64,000 nt of DNA from Streptomyces sp. 1331.2 (GTDB lineage Bacteria; Actinomycetota; Actinomycetes; Streptomycetales; Streptomycetaceae), in assembly GCF_900199205.1 (NCBI RefSeq), contig NZ_OBMJ01000001.1, forward strand, positions 5,325,001-5,389,000, in the 5' to 3' direction. This document shows, piece by piece, positions 1-9,391 of this stretch (within the stretch, counting starts at the first letter, position 1; every line of letters starts with the position of its first letter). The notes below the pieces were generated by a model. It did no database searches. It was given only the letters and a program-made list of their open reading frames with translations, and was not told the DNA's origin. A program made the translations under genes and the position numbers.

Positions 1-431
1 AGCCGCAGCGCGGCCGACAGCACCTTGAACAGGTTCACCGAGGTGGTGTCGCAGACGACCACCTCCGCCGGATCGGCCCCGATCAGCGGCGCGATCCGCC
101 GTCCCAGCCGGTAGGGCTGCTCGAACCAGCCGGCGTCGTTCCAGCTGCGGATCAGCTCCCGGCCCCACTCCTCCTCGACCACCTGGCGCACCCGCTCGGG
201 CGTGCGCACCGGCAGCGCGCCCAGCGAGTTGCCGTCCAGGTAGATCACCCCGTCCGGCAGGGCGAACTCCTTGCGGAACGCCGCCAGCGGATCGACGGCG
301 TCCAGCGCCGCGCACTCCTCGCGCGTGGTCGCGCCCATCCGTGCGCCCGTTCCTGCGCTCATCCCCGTGACCGTCCCTTCGTCCGTTCCCGCGTCCGTTC
401 CCGCGCCCGCCACGTCGTTCCCCTCGTTCAC
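1..431 (-). CDS. kynU: Kynureninase, N-terminal part (runs off the window)
   Basis: PLP-dependent hydrolase that cleaves kynurenine to anthranilate plus alanine in tryptophan breakdown. The visible reading frame contains [18 protein letters not shown], the family N-terminal signature, then [15 protein letters not shown] and the [18 protein letters not shown] block, all typical of kynureninases; the C-terminal two thirds lie outside the window. A GTG at 431 overlaps the kynA stop by four bases (GTGA), which suggests translational coupling. It would add a low-complexity Gly/Thr/Asp-rich leader of 31 residues. ATG codons at 362 and 338 are alternatives, and the conserved part starts just after 338. 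The gene forms an operon with kynA. The family call is firm; the start is uncertain. Confidence 0.88.
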   Translation of the reverse strand, partial: MNEGNDVAGAGTDAGTDEGTVTGMSAGTGARMGATTREECAALDAVDPLAAFRKEFALPDGVIYLDGNSLGALPVRTPERVRQVVEEEWGRELIRSWNDAGWFEQPYRLGRRIAPLIGADPAEVVVCDTTSVNLFKVLSAALR

Positions 432-1258
432 AGCTCGTCCCGGATCGTCCACAGCTCCGGGAAGACGTCCTGCTCGGCCGACTTGCGCAGCCAGGTCAGC
501 CCGCTGGAGCCGCCCGAGCCGGGCTTGCCGCCCATGGTCCGCTTGACCGCGGACAGGTGCCGCTGGCGCCAGCGGGTGACCCGCTCGGCGACGTCCAGCA
601 GGGCCTCGCCGAGCGGCTGCAGCGCGGCGAACTCCGGCTCGGTGTACACCCGCCGCCACGCCGCGGCAACCTCCTCGGACGGGCGGTAGCGCTGCTCCGA
701 CGGCTCCGGGAGCGGGCCCAGGCCGCGCCGCGCCAGCAGTGCCAGCACCTCGTCGTACAGGCCGGGGGAGCGCAGCGCCTCGACCAGCTCCTCGCGCGTC
801 CGCGGCATCCCCTCGTACATCCCCAGCAGCGCGGCGTTCTTGTTGCCGAGCACGAACTCCAGGTGCAGGAAGGCCGCGGACTGGAAGCCGGAGGCCTCGC
901 CGAACAGCGCGCGGAAGGAGTTGAACTCCTGCGGCGTCATGGTGGCCAGCAGGTCCCAGGAGTCGACCAGGACGTCCTGGGCGTGGGTGCCCCGGCGCAG
1001 CGCGGCCAGGGCGGCGGGCAGGTCGTCCTCGCGCAGCGCCTGCCGGGCGAGCGTCCACTCGTGCCGCAGCAGGTCGAAGAGCAGTTCCATCACCTGGGTG
1101 GTGATGATGAACGACAGCTCGGCGGGCTCCTTGCTGCGCGGGTGCTGCAGGTCGTGCAGCTCCTCCAGGCGCACGTACTGGGCGTACGGAGTGCTCCGAC
1201 CCGGCACCCCACCCCGACCGAACGACAGGTTGGGTGTCTCCACCGTGTCGTGCCCCAT
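428..1258 (-). CDS. kynA: Tryptophan 2,3-dioxygenase
   Basis: Haem enzyme that opens the indole ring of L-tryptophan to N-formylkynurenine, the first step of the kynurenine pathway. The 276-residue product has the expected length. It carries [20 protein letters not shown], the [19 protein letters not shown] helix that builds the haem and substrate pocket, and the [11 protein letters not shown]-like segment near the middle. The start was chosen at ATG 1258 because AGGAGG lies eight bases upstream; an open frame continues upstream but is unlike the family. kynU follows with overlapping stop and start codons, and an Lrp-type regulator is divergently transcribed, so tryptophan-linked control is likely but inferred. 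Confidence 0.93.
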   Translation of the reverse strand: MGHDTVETPNLSFGRGGVPGRSTPYAQYVRLEELHDLQHPRSKEPAELSFIITTQVMELLFDLLRHEWTLARQALREDDLPAALAALRRGTHAQDVLVDSWDLLATMTPQEFNSFRALFGEASGFQSAAFLHLEFVLGNKNAALLGMYEGMPRTREELVEALRSPGLYDEVLALLARRGLGPLPEPSEQRYRPSEEVAAAWRRVYTEPEFAALQPLGEALLDVAERVTRWRQRHLSAVKRTMGGKPGSGGSSGLTWLRKSAEQDVFPELWTIRDEL

Positions 1259-1424
1259 CCCGATGCCTCCTGATCCGTCCGGGCCCCGTCGCCCGCTCCG
1301 GTGAACCAGACGGACTGCCTGATTCCACCGGGGTGCCCATTGTGCGGCGGTGGAGCCCCCCGCTTGAATGGTCGACGGGCACCGCAACCGCCCGTGGAGC
1401 TGTCGTTCGCGAGGCGTTCGGCCG

Positions 1425-1439
1425 ATTCGCTTTACGAAT
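1425..1439. promoter_or_regulatory. ATTCG-N5-CGAAT inverted repeat, possible Lrp operator
   Basis: A perfect 5-bp inverted repeat (ATTCG, spacer CTTTA, CGAAT) lies in the least GC-rich part of the kynA/lrp intergenic region, 37 bases before the lrp start. Lrp/AsnC regulators bind short imperfect palindromes of this size, so autoregulation or kynA control is plausible. This is position and symmetry only. Confidence 0.3.
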
Positions 1440-1475
1440 GGAAAACCCTTGATCCCGACCACCCGGGGAGTCGCC

Positions 1476-1910
1476 ATGGACGCCGTCGACCGCCGCCTGC
1501 TGGCCGAGCTGCAGGCCGACGCCCGGCTCTCGTACAACGAACTCTCCCGCCGGGTGAGCCTGTCCGCACCCGCGGTGGCCGAACGGGTCCGCCGGCTGGA
1601 GGCCGAGGGCGTGATCAGCGGCTACCACGCCCACGTGGACCCCACCCGGTCCGGGCTGCCGATCACCGCGCTGGTGCAGATCCAGTGCTACGGCCCGCGC
1701 TGCGTACTGCGCGACCCGGAGGTGGCGACCTGGCCGGAGGTGCTCCAGCTGCACCGGGTCACCGGCGGTGCCTGCTGCGTGCTGCTGGTCGCGGTGGCGA
1801 CGATGGCCGAGTTCGAGGCGCTGTGCGACCGGCTCGGCGGCTACGGCCAGCCGGCCAGCTCGATGATCCTCTCCAGCCCGGTGCCGTGGCGGCCGCTCGC
1901 GCCGCGCTGA
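1476..1910 (+). CDS. Lrp/AsnC family transcriptional regulator
   Basis: Small feast/famine-type regulator of 144 residues, the usual length is about 150. Residues 1-60 form the AsnC helix-turn-helix ([20 protein letters not shown], then [20 protein letters not shown]). The rest is a RAM ligand-binding domain (ITALVQIQC through [13 protein letters not shown]). The start is ATG 1476 after a GGGGAG ribosome site; the longer upstream frame is not conserved in character. It is divergent from kynA-kynU across about 217 bases, the arrangement expected for a regulator of kynurenine-pathway genes that senses tryptophan or a product of it. The target is inferred. Confidence 0.9.
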   Translation: MDAVDRRLLAELQADARLSYNELSRRVSLSAPAVAERVRRLEAEGVISGYHAHVDPTRSGLPITALVQIQCYGPRCVLRDPEVATWPEVLQLHRVTGGACCVLLVAVATMAEFEALCDRLGGYGQPASSMILSSPVPWRPLAPR

Positions 1911-1970
1911 CCCGCGGGTGGGGGCGGTGGCGGTGGCGGCCGGTGGTCCTGACGTCGGCCTTGATGTTGG

Positions 1971-1990
1971 CCTTGACGTTGACGTCAAGG
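1971..1990. promoter_or_regulatory. MerR-type inverted repeat upstream of the flavin reductase
   Basis: CCTTGACGTTGACGTCAAGG has 9-bp perfect arms around a 2-bp centre, a geometry typical of MerR-family operators lying between -35 and -10 elements. Two overlapping TTGACG boxes (1973 and 1979) could act as -35. Its right arm runs into AAGGAG, the probable ribosome site of the gene at 2006, so it could also form an RNA hairpin. No MerR gene is present in the window. Confidence 0.4.
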
Positions 1991-2005
1991 AGTAGGTTCC
2001 TCGGC

Positions 2006-2545
2006 ATGTCGAACGAGTGCCACATCCTGCTGCTGCCGGGGAGCCTGCGGGCCGGCTCCGCCAACGAGACGGTGCTGCGCACCGCGGCCGTCGTGGCCGC
2101 CGCCACCCCGGGCCTGCGGACCACGTACTACACCGGGCTGGCCGGGCTGCCGCACTTCAACCCCGACCACGACACCGACCCGCTGCCGGAGCCGGTGGTC
2201 GCCCTGCGGGCCGCGATCGAGGCGGCCGACGCGCTGCTGGTCTGCACCCCCGAGTACGCCGGAACGCTGCCCGGCTCGTTCAAGAACCTGCTGGACTGGA
2301 CGGTCGGCGGGGTCGAGATCTCGGACAAGCCCACCGCCTGGATCAACGCCGCCGGGCCGGGCCGCGGCGGCGGCGCCGAGGCGACCCTGCGCACCGTCCT
2401 CGGCTACACCGGCGCGGCGGTGGTGGACGCGGCCTGCGTGCGGATCCCGCTGGAGCGCGGGGCGGTCGGCCCGGACGGGCTGGTCGCCGACCCGCTGGTG
2501 CGCGAGCGGATCGGCGCGGTGCTGGCCGAGCTGGCCGCCGCCTGA
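2006..2545 (+). CDS. NADPH-dependent FMN reductase family protein
   Basis: Flavodoxin-like cytoplasmic oxidoreductase of 179 residues. It opens with [21 protein letters not shown], the FMN phosphate-binding loop of the NADPH-dependent FMN reductase family (ChrR/YieF/azoreductase group). The middle has [19 protein letters not shown], the conserved PEYNxSxPGxLKNxxDW-like block that contacts flavin. It probably reduces quinones, azo compounds or free FMN with NAD(P)H; the natural substrate cannot be told from sequence. ATG 2006 fixes the start where homology begins. A strong inverted repeat directly upstream suggests dedicated control. It converges on marC. Confidence 0.87.
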   Translation: MSNECHILLLPGSLRAGSANETVLRTAAVVAAATPGLRTTYYTGLAGLPHFNPDHDTDPLPEPVVALRAAIEAADALLVCTPEYAGTLPGSFKNLLDWTVGGVEISDKPTAWINAAGPGRGGGAEATLRTVLGYTGAAVVDAACVRIPLERGAVGPDGLVADPLVRERIGAVLAELAAA

Positions 2546-2609
2546 CGGCCGGTGGGTCGGCGGGCCAGGTGGGTCGGGTGGGTCGGGCGGGCCGGGCGCT
2601 TCGGGCGGG

Positions 2610-3242
2610 TCAGTGCGCCGCGGGCAGGTGCACCCCGAGCCCGGCCAGGCCGGCCAGGACCAGCTCCACGCCGACCGCCGCCAGCAGCAGCCCGAGCAGC
2701 CGGGACAGCACCTCCAGCGAGGTGCGGTGGGTGCGCTGCATGATCGGCGCGAGCAGGGCCACGCAGAAGTAGTTGATCACCGTCACGGAGACGTACGCCC
2801 CGGCGACGGTGGCCTTCCAGGCCCAGTCGTCCCGCAGGAGCGAGGCGACCAGGACGGCGCTCACCGCGAGCGGGCTGGCGATGTACGGCAGCAGCAGCTC
2901 GCGGATGCCGTCGACCAACGGGTTCGGCAGGTGCTCGTCGTCCTCGTCCGCGCCCCCGAGGTGCACGCCGAAGACCAGCGCGACCGCGTACACGAAGAAG
3001 ATCAGCCCGCCCGCGAGCTGCAGCGACTGGTCGCTGATGTGGAAGAGCGTGCTGACCTCGTCCGCCGAGAAGCCGAGCACCAGGCCGATCACCGCCGAGA
3101 TGGCCGTGCTCCACGCCGCCAGCCGCCGCAGCTCCCGGGTGCTGCGGGTGGGGGCCAGCCGGGCGAAGGCCAGCAGCGTCTTCGGCGGGCCGACCACGGC
3201 GAAGAAGGTGATGAACGCGCTGCTCAGGTTGAAGACGAACAT
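2610..3242 (-). CDS. MarC family integral membrane protein
   Basis: Predicted six-helix inner-membrane protein of the MarC/UPF0056 family (210 residues, family about 200-220). The first segment has NLSSAFITFFAVVGPPKTLLAF, matching the family N-terminal pattern FFxxxNPP with GPP here, and hydrophobic segments follow across the rest. An acidic GGADEDDEHLPNP loop sits between the halves. The family was once linked to multiple antibiotic resistance, but its function is unresolved. ATG 3242 has no clear Shine-Dalgarno sequence; CATGCT six bases before it resembles a -10 box, so a leaderless transcript is possible. It lies on its own between two plus-strand genes. Confidence 0.82.
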   Translation of the reverse strand: MFVFNLSSAFITFFAVVGPPKTLLAFARLAPTRSTRELRRLAAWSTAISAVIGLVLGFSADEVSTLFHISDQSLQLAGGLIFFVYAVALVFGVHLGGADEDDEHLPNPLVDGIRELLLPYIASPLAVSAVLVASLLRDDWAWKATVAGAYVSVTVINYFCVALLAPIMQRTHRTSLEVLSRLLGLLLAAVGVELVLAGLAGLGVHLPAAH

Positions 3243-3474
3243 GGGCCAAGCATGACCGCGGCGCCGGTGGCGGCCGGGCCGCCACGCCCCGCGGCCGGGC
3301 GTGGCGTGGTCTCCCCGGTGCGCCCGTGGACCCCGTTCGGCGGGGCATTCCCGGCTGTCTGCGGATTCGCCCGGATGGCGGGCTCCGGCTCGAACGGGTG
3401 CGCGCCCTCGGGTGCCATGGAGACAGGACTGCCACCGGGCAGCGACCACTCCGCCGCGGAAACGAGGATGCGAC

Positions 3475-4035
3475 ATGTGCCTGAACCGTAAGGACCTGGG
3501 CCTGTTGGCCCTGCGCAGCGCGGTCGGCGGGGTGCTGATCGCGCACGGCACCCAGAAGCTGTTCGGCTGGTTCGGGGGCGGCGGCCTGGATGCCACCACC
3601 CAGGCGATGGACCACATGGGCTTCCACCCGGCCCGGCAGAGCGCGATCGCAGCCGGTGTCGGCGAGGCGGGCGGCGGCGCGCTGCTGGTGGCCGGGCTGG
3701 CCACGCCCGCGGCCGGGGCGGTGGTGGCCGGGACGATGGCGGGCGCGGTGGCGGTGCACGCCCCGGCCGGCTTCTTCGCGATGTCCGGCGGCTACGAGTA
3801 CCCGGCCTTCCTCGGCGCGGCCGGGCTGGCGATCGGCCTGGCCGGGCCCGGGCGGTACTCGCTGGACCACCTGACCGGCCATGTCTTCGACCGGTCGTGG
3901 GTCGGCCTGCTGTCCTTCGTGGGGAGCGCGGCGGCGGCGTACGGCGTGGTGGCGCGGCGCCGGCACCTGGTGCGGCTGCGCGAGGAGCGGGCCGCCGTGG
4001 AGGCGGACGAGCAGGAGGGCTCGGGGCTGTCCTGA
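3475..4035 (+). CDS. DoxX family membrane protein
   Basis: Membrane protein of 186 residues with four hydrophobic helices. It begins with LGLLALRSAVGGVLIAHGTQKLFGWFGG, the DoxX signature (R...G..F..HG..KLFGWF). GGYEYPAFLGAAGLAIGLAGPGRYSLD near residue 120 is also typical of the family, which is related to the quinol-oxidase subunit of thiosulfate oxidation and to stress-related oxidoreductase complexes. The C-terminal tail is charged and cytoplasmic. ATG 3475 begins the conserved block. No partner enzyme is adjacent, so the redox role is not established here. Confidence 0.85.
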   Translation: MCLNRKDLGLLALRSAVGGVLIAHGTQKLFGWFGGGGLDATTQAMDHMGFHPARQSAIAAGVGEAGGGALLVAGLATPAAGAVVAGTMAGAVAVHAPAGFFAMSGGYEYPAFLGAAGLAIGLAGPGRYSLDHLTGHVFDRSWVGLLSFVGSAAAAYGVVARRRHLVRLREERAAVEADEQEGSGLS

Positions 4036-4140
4036 GCGCAGCACCGAGGGGGCCCGCTCACCCGGAGGCAGCAGCCCTGCTGGCGGCCGCCCCCGGGCCC
4101 GCGGAGGGTGGGCGGGAGGCGTGCCGGGCAGCCCGGCGCC

Positions 4141-4176
4141 GACCGGAAACGCCGACCGGAAACGCCGACCGTGAAC
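4141..4176 (+). repeat. 13-bp tandem repeat before the lipoprotein gene
   Basis: GACCGGAAACGCC occurs twice head to tail, followed by the diverged copy GACCGTGAACG, ending about 11 bases before the lipoprotein start. It lies in the 5' leader of that gene and could affect its expression; no function is known. Confidence 0.6.
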
Positions 4177-4186
4177 GAGGGATCGC

Positions 4187-4822
4187 ATGGACCGCCAGCC
4201 GCTCACCCGGGCCACCCCCCGGACCCCGTCGAGAGTTACCGCGCAGGACCTGGGCGCGCCGCCGCTGCGCGGTCAACGGCAGCCTGTAGCACGGGTGTTG
4301 GTCGCATCGGTGGCCGGTGCGGTGCTCGGTGCGGCGGTGCTGGCGGGCTGTTCTTCGGGCAAGAGCGCGAGCAGTGTGGCCTCCGAGGCGGCGTCCGCGG
4401 CGGCGAAGGGCGCGAGCGCCGCCGCCTCGGCCGCCTCCGCGCTGGCCTCGGTGGCCGGCGGGGCGTCCTCGGCGATCGCCTCGGTGGAGGCGCAGGCCTC
4501 GGCGGCGGTGTCGGCGGCCTCCTCGGCCGTGGCCGGGATCAAGGGTGGGCTGGACGCGAAGGCCGACGTCACCGCCGGGCCGGTGACCACCGGCGTGGAC
4601 GGCAAGGCGCAGGTGCAGTTGACCGTCACCAACCACGGCCAGCAGTCGTACCGGTACGTGATCCAGCTGAACTTCACCGACGAGTCGGGCAAGGTGCTCG
4701 ACGCGACCGCGGTGACCGTCCAGGACGTGGCCGCCGGGCAGAGCGCCCAGGCCACCGCGCGGAGCAACCGGGAACTCTCCGGCACGGTCAAGGTCGAGGT
4801 CGCCAACGCCATCCGCTACTGA
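4187..4822 (+). CDS. Ala/Ser-rich lipoprotein with a C-terminal FxLYD-like domain
   Basis: A 211-residue exported protein. Around residues 35-56 a hydrophobic stretch ends in the lipobox VLAGCSS, so the cysteine is likely lipidated and the protein tethered outside the membrane. Residues about 57-125 are almost pure Ala/Ser/Gly, probably a helical or wall-spanning spacer. The last 85 residues form a beta-rich domain (QVQLTVTNHGQQSYRYVIQL, then FTDESGKVLDATAVTV) like the FxLYD-type domains found on actinobacterial surface lipoproteins. The start lies about 35 residues upstream of the signal core, which is long; an internal start is possible. No enzymatic motif is visible. Confidence 0.75.
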   Translation: MDRQPLTRATPRTPSRVTAQDLGAPPLRGQRQPVARVLVASVAGAVLGAAVLAGCSSGKSASSVASEAASAAAKGASAAASAASALASVAGGASSAIASVEAQASAAVSAASSAVAGIKGGLDAKADVTAGPVTTGVDGKAQVQLTVTNHGQQSYRYVIQLNFTDESGKVLDATAVTVQDVAAGQSAQATARSNRELSGTVKVEVANAIRY

Positions 4823-4936
4823 GGCGCAGCCACCGGGGAGCGGGGCGCAGCTCGGCGGGGGCCTTGGCGCGGGCGTCGAGCGGGGGCGTCGAGCGGGGTC
4901 GAACCTTAAGCGGGACTCAAGGCCCAACGGGACCCC

Positions 4937-4968
4937 TTGACGGGCGAGTTGGTCTAGTCCATTTTTAT
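4937..4968 (+). promoter_or_regulatory. Chitinase promoter with a DasR (dre)-like site
   Basis: TGGTCTAGTCCA at 4950-4961 is a near-perfect palindrome that closely resembles the dre sequence bound by DasR, the GntR-family repressor of chitin and N-acetylglucosamine genes in Streptomyces, and the direct-repeat elements of known chitinase promoters. TTGACG at 4937-4942 can serve as -35, and the AT-rich CATTTTTATT just downstream as -10, placing the operator inside the promoter. The remainder of the 345-base gap holds no gene. Confidence 0.75.
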
Positions 4969-5167
4969 TGCCCAGGTGCAGGGAGCCCCTGAACCGGCGT
5001 CAACGGCCTCGTGCCGCGGGCGCCGGTTCGGCACATCCCGGTGTCCGTCATGGCCTGATCCCGCTCGATTCCCCACCCTTTCCTGTCATGTCCCGGTCGT
5101 CCGGCCCCACCCCGGACGCACACCCCCGGGCCGACCGGAATCCCCCACAACCAGGAGTCATGCACCC

Positions 5168-6979
<1,812 letters not shown>

Positions 6980-7030
6980 CACCCCGCAGCACCGGAGGCC
7001 CGACGGCCCCTCGCACCACCTGATGTCATG

Positions 7031-7070
7031 AGTCCGGCCCGCCGGGGGGAGTCCCCCGGCGGGCCGGACT
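7031..7070. terminator. Perfect 18-bp hairpin after the chitinase gene
   Basis: AGTCCGGCCCGCCGGGGG pairs perfectly with its complement across a 4-base loop, followed by a short T run (GTTTT). It sits between the converging chitinase and marR genes and probably terminates both. Confidence 0.85.
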
Positions 7071-7136
7071 CGACCGTTTTCCGGGCCTGTTCGGCCCGAG
7101 GCCCCGAGGCTCCGAGGCCTCGAAAGCCCCGCGCCG

Positions 7137-7697
7137 CTAGCCCAGGTCGGTGGTGCGTGCGGGGGTGTCGGGGCGGCTCTCCTCGATCCGGCGCAGCATC
7201 CGGGCCAGCAGGCCGGAGAGTGCGGTGCGCTCCTCGCCGGTGATGTCCTGGAGCAGCCCCTCCTCGAAGACGGCCGCCATCCGCATCGATTCGAGCCACT
7301 TGTCGCGGCCGGTCTCGGTCAGCTCGATGATCACCCGCACCCGGTTGGACTCGTCCCGATCCCGGGTGACGAGGCCGTCGGCCACCATCCGGTCGATCCG
7401 GTGCGTCATCGCCGCCGGGGTGAGCCCGAGCCGCTTGGCCAGCTCGCCCGGCCCCAGCCGGTAGGGGCTGCCGGCGACCACCAGGGCCTTGAGCACCTCC
7501 CACTCGGCGGAGGTGATTCCGAGCACAGTCAGCTGCCGGTCGTACGCCACGCCCATCCGTCGGGAGACCCGGTTGAGGGTCTGCACGATGGTCTCCACCT
7601 GGGGGTCCACGGTGGGGAATTCCCGCTGGTAGAGGGCCACCTGCTCGGCGATGCCGAACTCCAGGGGGGTGGCCGGCACGGGCTTGTCCGTAGTCAT
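7137..7697 (-). CDS. MarR family transcriptional regulator
   Basis: Winged-helix regulator of 186 residues. The N-terminal helix holds LYQREFPTVDPQVETIVQTL. The DNA-binding core is LGITSAEWEVLKALVVAG, PGELAKRLGLTPAAMTHRID and the wing DGLVTRDRDESNRVRVII, all MarR features. ATG 7697 starts the protein; a GTG at 7724 with a purine-rich upstream segment is an alternative. It is divergent from an MFS efflux gene across a 165-base region with tandem 15-bp repeats, the classical MarR-repressor/efflux-pump layout, so control of that pump and of itself is expected. Confidence 0.9.
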   Translation of the reverse strand: MTTDKPVPATPLEFGIAEQVALYQREFPTVDPQVETIVQTLNRVSRRMGVAYDRQLTVLGITSAEWEVLKALVVAGSPYRLGPGELAKRLGLTPAAMTHRIDRMVADGLVTRDRDESNRVRVIIELTETGRDKWLESMRMAAVFEEGLLQDITGEERTALSGLLARMLRRIEESRPDTPARTTDLG

Positions 7698-7783
7698 GCG
7701 GACCAGTGTCGCACGAGGGTGCACGCCTTAAGCCTTTGACTCCGCACTCTTCCGGTGCTAAGACTTTATCTCGTCAAACTTTA

Positions 7784-7843
7784 GCTCTGAAATCTTCTGG
7801 ACTTAAGAGTGTGGGTCTCAAGAGTGTGAGGCTCAAGACTGTC
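7784..7843. repeat. 15-bp tandem repeats in the marR/MFS divergent promoter
   Basis: Three clear units (7799-7813, 7814-7828, 7829-7843) share CTYAAGASTGT, and a more diverged unit precedes them. The segment is unusually AT-rich for this genome and lies directly upstream of the MFS gene. Such iteration is consistent with a multi-site operator for the divergent MarR protein, but this is inferred from position. Confidence 0.6.
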
Positions 7844-7862
7844 CAGTCGAAACCAGGAAGGG

Positions 7863-9176
7863 ATGTGCACGGTGACCGGCACGGTGAAGCAGCAGAGGCA
7901 GCAGCGACGCGGGGCGGGCGGCCCGCTGCGCCGCGTCCAGATCGGCAACGCGCTCAGCGCGTTCGGCAGCGGGTTCACGATGCCGTACATGTTCGTGTAC
8001 GTGGACCAGGTGCGCGGGCTGGGTTCGCTGGCGGCCGGGATGGTCTTCACCGTCTTCGCGCTGGCGGCCCTCGCCGTCCTCCCGTTCACCGGGCGCGGCA
8101 TCGACAGGTACGGCCCCCGCCCGGTGCTGCTGGCCGGCGCGGCGCTCGCCGCCACCGGCGCGTTCGCCTTCGGTCACGCCACCGGCACCCCGGCCCTGCT
8201 GGTCTCCTCCTTCCTGTTCGGTGCGGGTGTCACCACCTGCCAGCCGGCGCTCGCCACGATGATCGTCCGCTGCTCCACGGCGGCGACCCGCTCGCACGCC
8301 TTCGCGCTGCAGTTCACCCTGGTCAACCTGGGCATGGGCATCGGTGCGCTGGTCGGCGGGCAGATCGTGGACGTCTCCGACCCGGCCAGCCTGACCAGGC
8401 TGTTCACCATCGAGGCGGCGACCTTCCTCGGCCTGGCCCTGGTCACCGGCACCGCCCGGATGCCCAAGGTCGTGCTGACCGCCGTCCACGGCAGGAGCGA
8501 CGGCCCGACCGGCCTGCGCGCGCTGGTCGCCGACAAGGCGATGCTGCGGCTCTGCCTGCTCGCCGGGCTGATCTTCTTCACCTGCTACGGCCAGTTCGAG
8601 TCCGGCGTCGCGGCCTTCGCCACCGACACCGTCGGCACCGCCCCCTCCACCCTGGGCTTCGCGATCGGCGCCAACGCGCTCACCATCGTGGTCCTGCAGA
8701 TGTTCATGGTGCGGATCACCGCGCGCCGCCGCCGCACCACCGCGATGGCCGCGGCCGGCCTGGTCTGGCTCGGCGCCTGGGCGATGGCCCTGCTGGCCGG
8801 CCTGATCCGGACCGAGACCATGGCCGCCACGGTCGCCATCGTCTCGATCTACGCCCTGTTCGGCGTCGGCGAGTCGCTGCTCGCCCCCACCATGGGCCCG
8901 ATGGTCGCCGACCTCGCCCCGGCCCGGCTGCTCGGCACCTACAACGCCGGGTACGCCCTGGTGAAGCAGATCGCGATCGCGGTCGGCCCGGCCGTCGGCG
9001 TGCTGCTGGTCGGCTCCGGCACCTGGCCGCTCTACCTGGCGGCGATGGCCGGCTCCACGCTGCTGGTCGTCACCCTGGCGCTGCGGCTGCGCCGGCACCT
9101 CACGCCGGAGCAGGACAACGCCGCACCGGCCGTGGTCCACGCCGTCCCGGTCCGCGAGCTGCAGACCGCCGCGTAG
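7863..9176 (+). CDS. MFS transporter, probable drug efflux
   Basis: Twelve-helix major facilitator of 437 residues. After a basic N-terminus, helix 1 (IGNALSAFGSGFTMPYMFVY) and the loop 2-3 segment GRGIDRYGPRPVLLAG match the MFS motif A of the MDR type. Other helices include TLVNLGMGIGALVGGQIVD. It is likely a proton-coupled exporter of small molecules; substrate unknown. ATG 7863 follows AGGAAGGG closely, and the GTG three codons later is an alternative. Divergent marR and tandem repeats upstream suggest inducible expression. A perfect hairpin terminates the gene. Confidence 0.85.
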   Translation: MCTVTGTVKQQRQQRRGAGGPLRRVQIGNALSAFGSGFTMPYMFVYVDQVRGLGSLAAGMVFTVFALAALAVLPFTGRGIDRYGPRPVLLAGAALAATGAFAFGHATGTPALLVSSFLFGAGVTTCQPALATMIVRCSTAATRSHAFALQFTLVNLGMGIGALVGGQIVDVSDPASLTRLFTIEAATFLGLALVTGTARMPKVVLTAVHGRSDGPTGLRALVADKAMLRLCLLAGLIFFTCYGQFESGVAAFATDTVGTAPSTLGFAIGANALTIVVLQMFMVRITARRRRTTAMAAAGLVWLGAWAMALLAGLIRTETMAATVAIVSIYALFGVGESLLAPTMGPMVADLAPARLLGTYNAGYALVKQIAIAVGPAVGVLLVGSGTWPLYLAAMAGSTLLVVTLALRLRRHLTPEQDNAAPAVVHAVPVRELQTAA

Positions 9177-9247
9177 CAGACCGCCCCGTGGCGGAGGGGC
9201 GAGCAGCCGAAGGGCACACGGCCGAAGCGCACGTACGAGCGTTCGGA

Positions 9248-9282
9248 ACGGGCGCCGACCAGGTCACCTGGTCGGCGCCCGT
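9248..9282. terminator. Long perfect hairpin downstream of the MFS gene
   Basis: ACGGGCGCCGACCAGGT and its exact complement flank a single central base, giving a 16-bp stem with a 3-base loop, 72 bases after the MFS stop. No T run follows, as is common for actinomycete terminators. Confidence 0.75.
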
Positions 9283-9391
9283 CGCGCTTGGCTTCGCGAG
9301 CACCGCCACATAGTGTCAGTGGCTGTTGACCGCCCGGATCCGGCCGCACCGGCCGGCCCGGGCAGCGAGCAGACAGGCGATTCGGCAGGCT

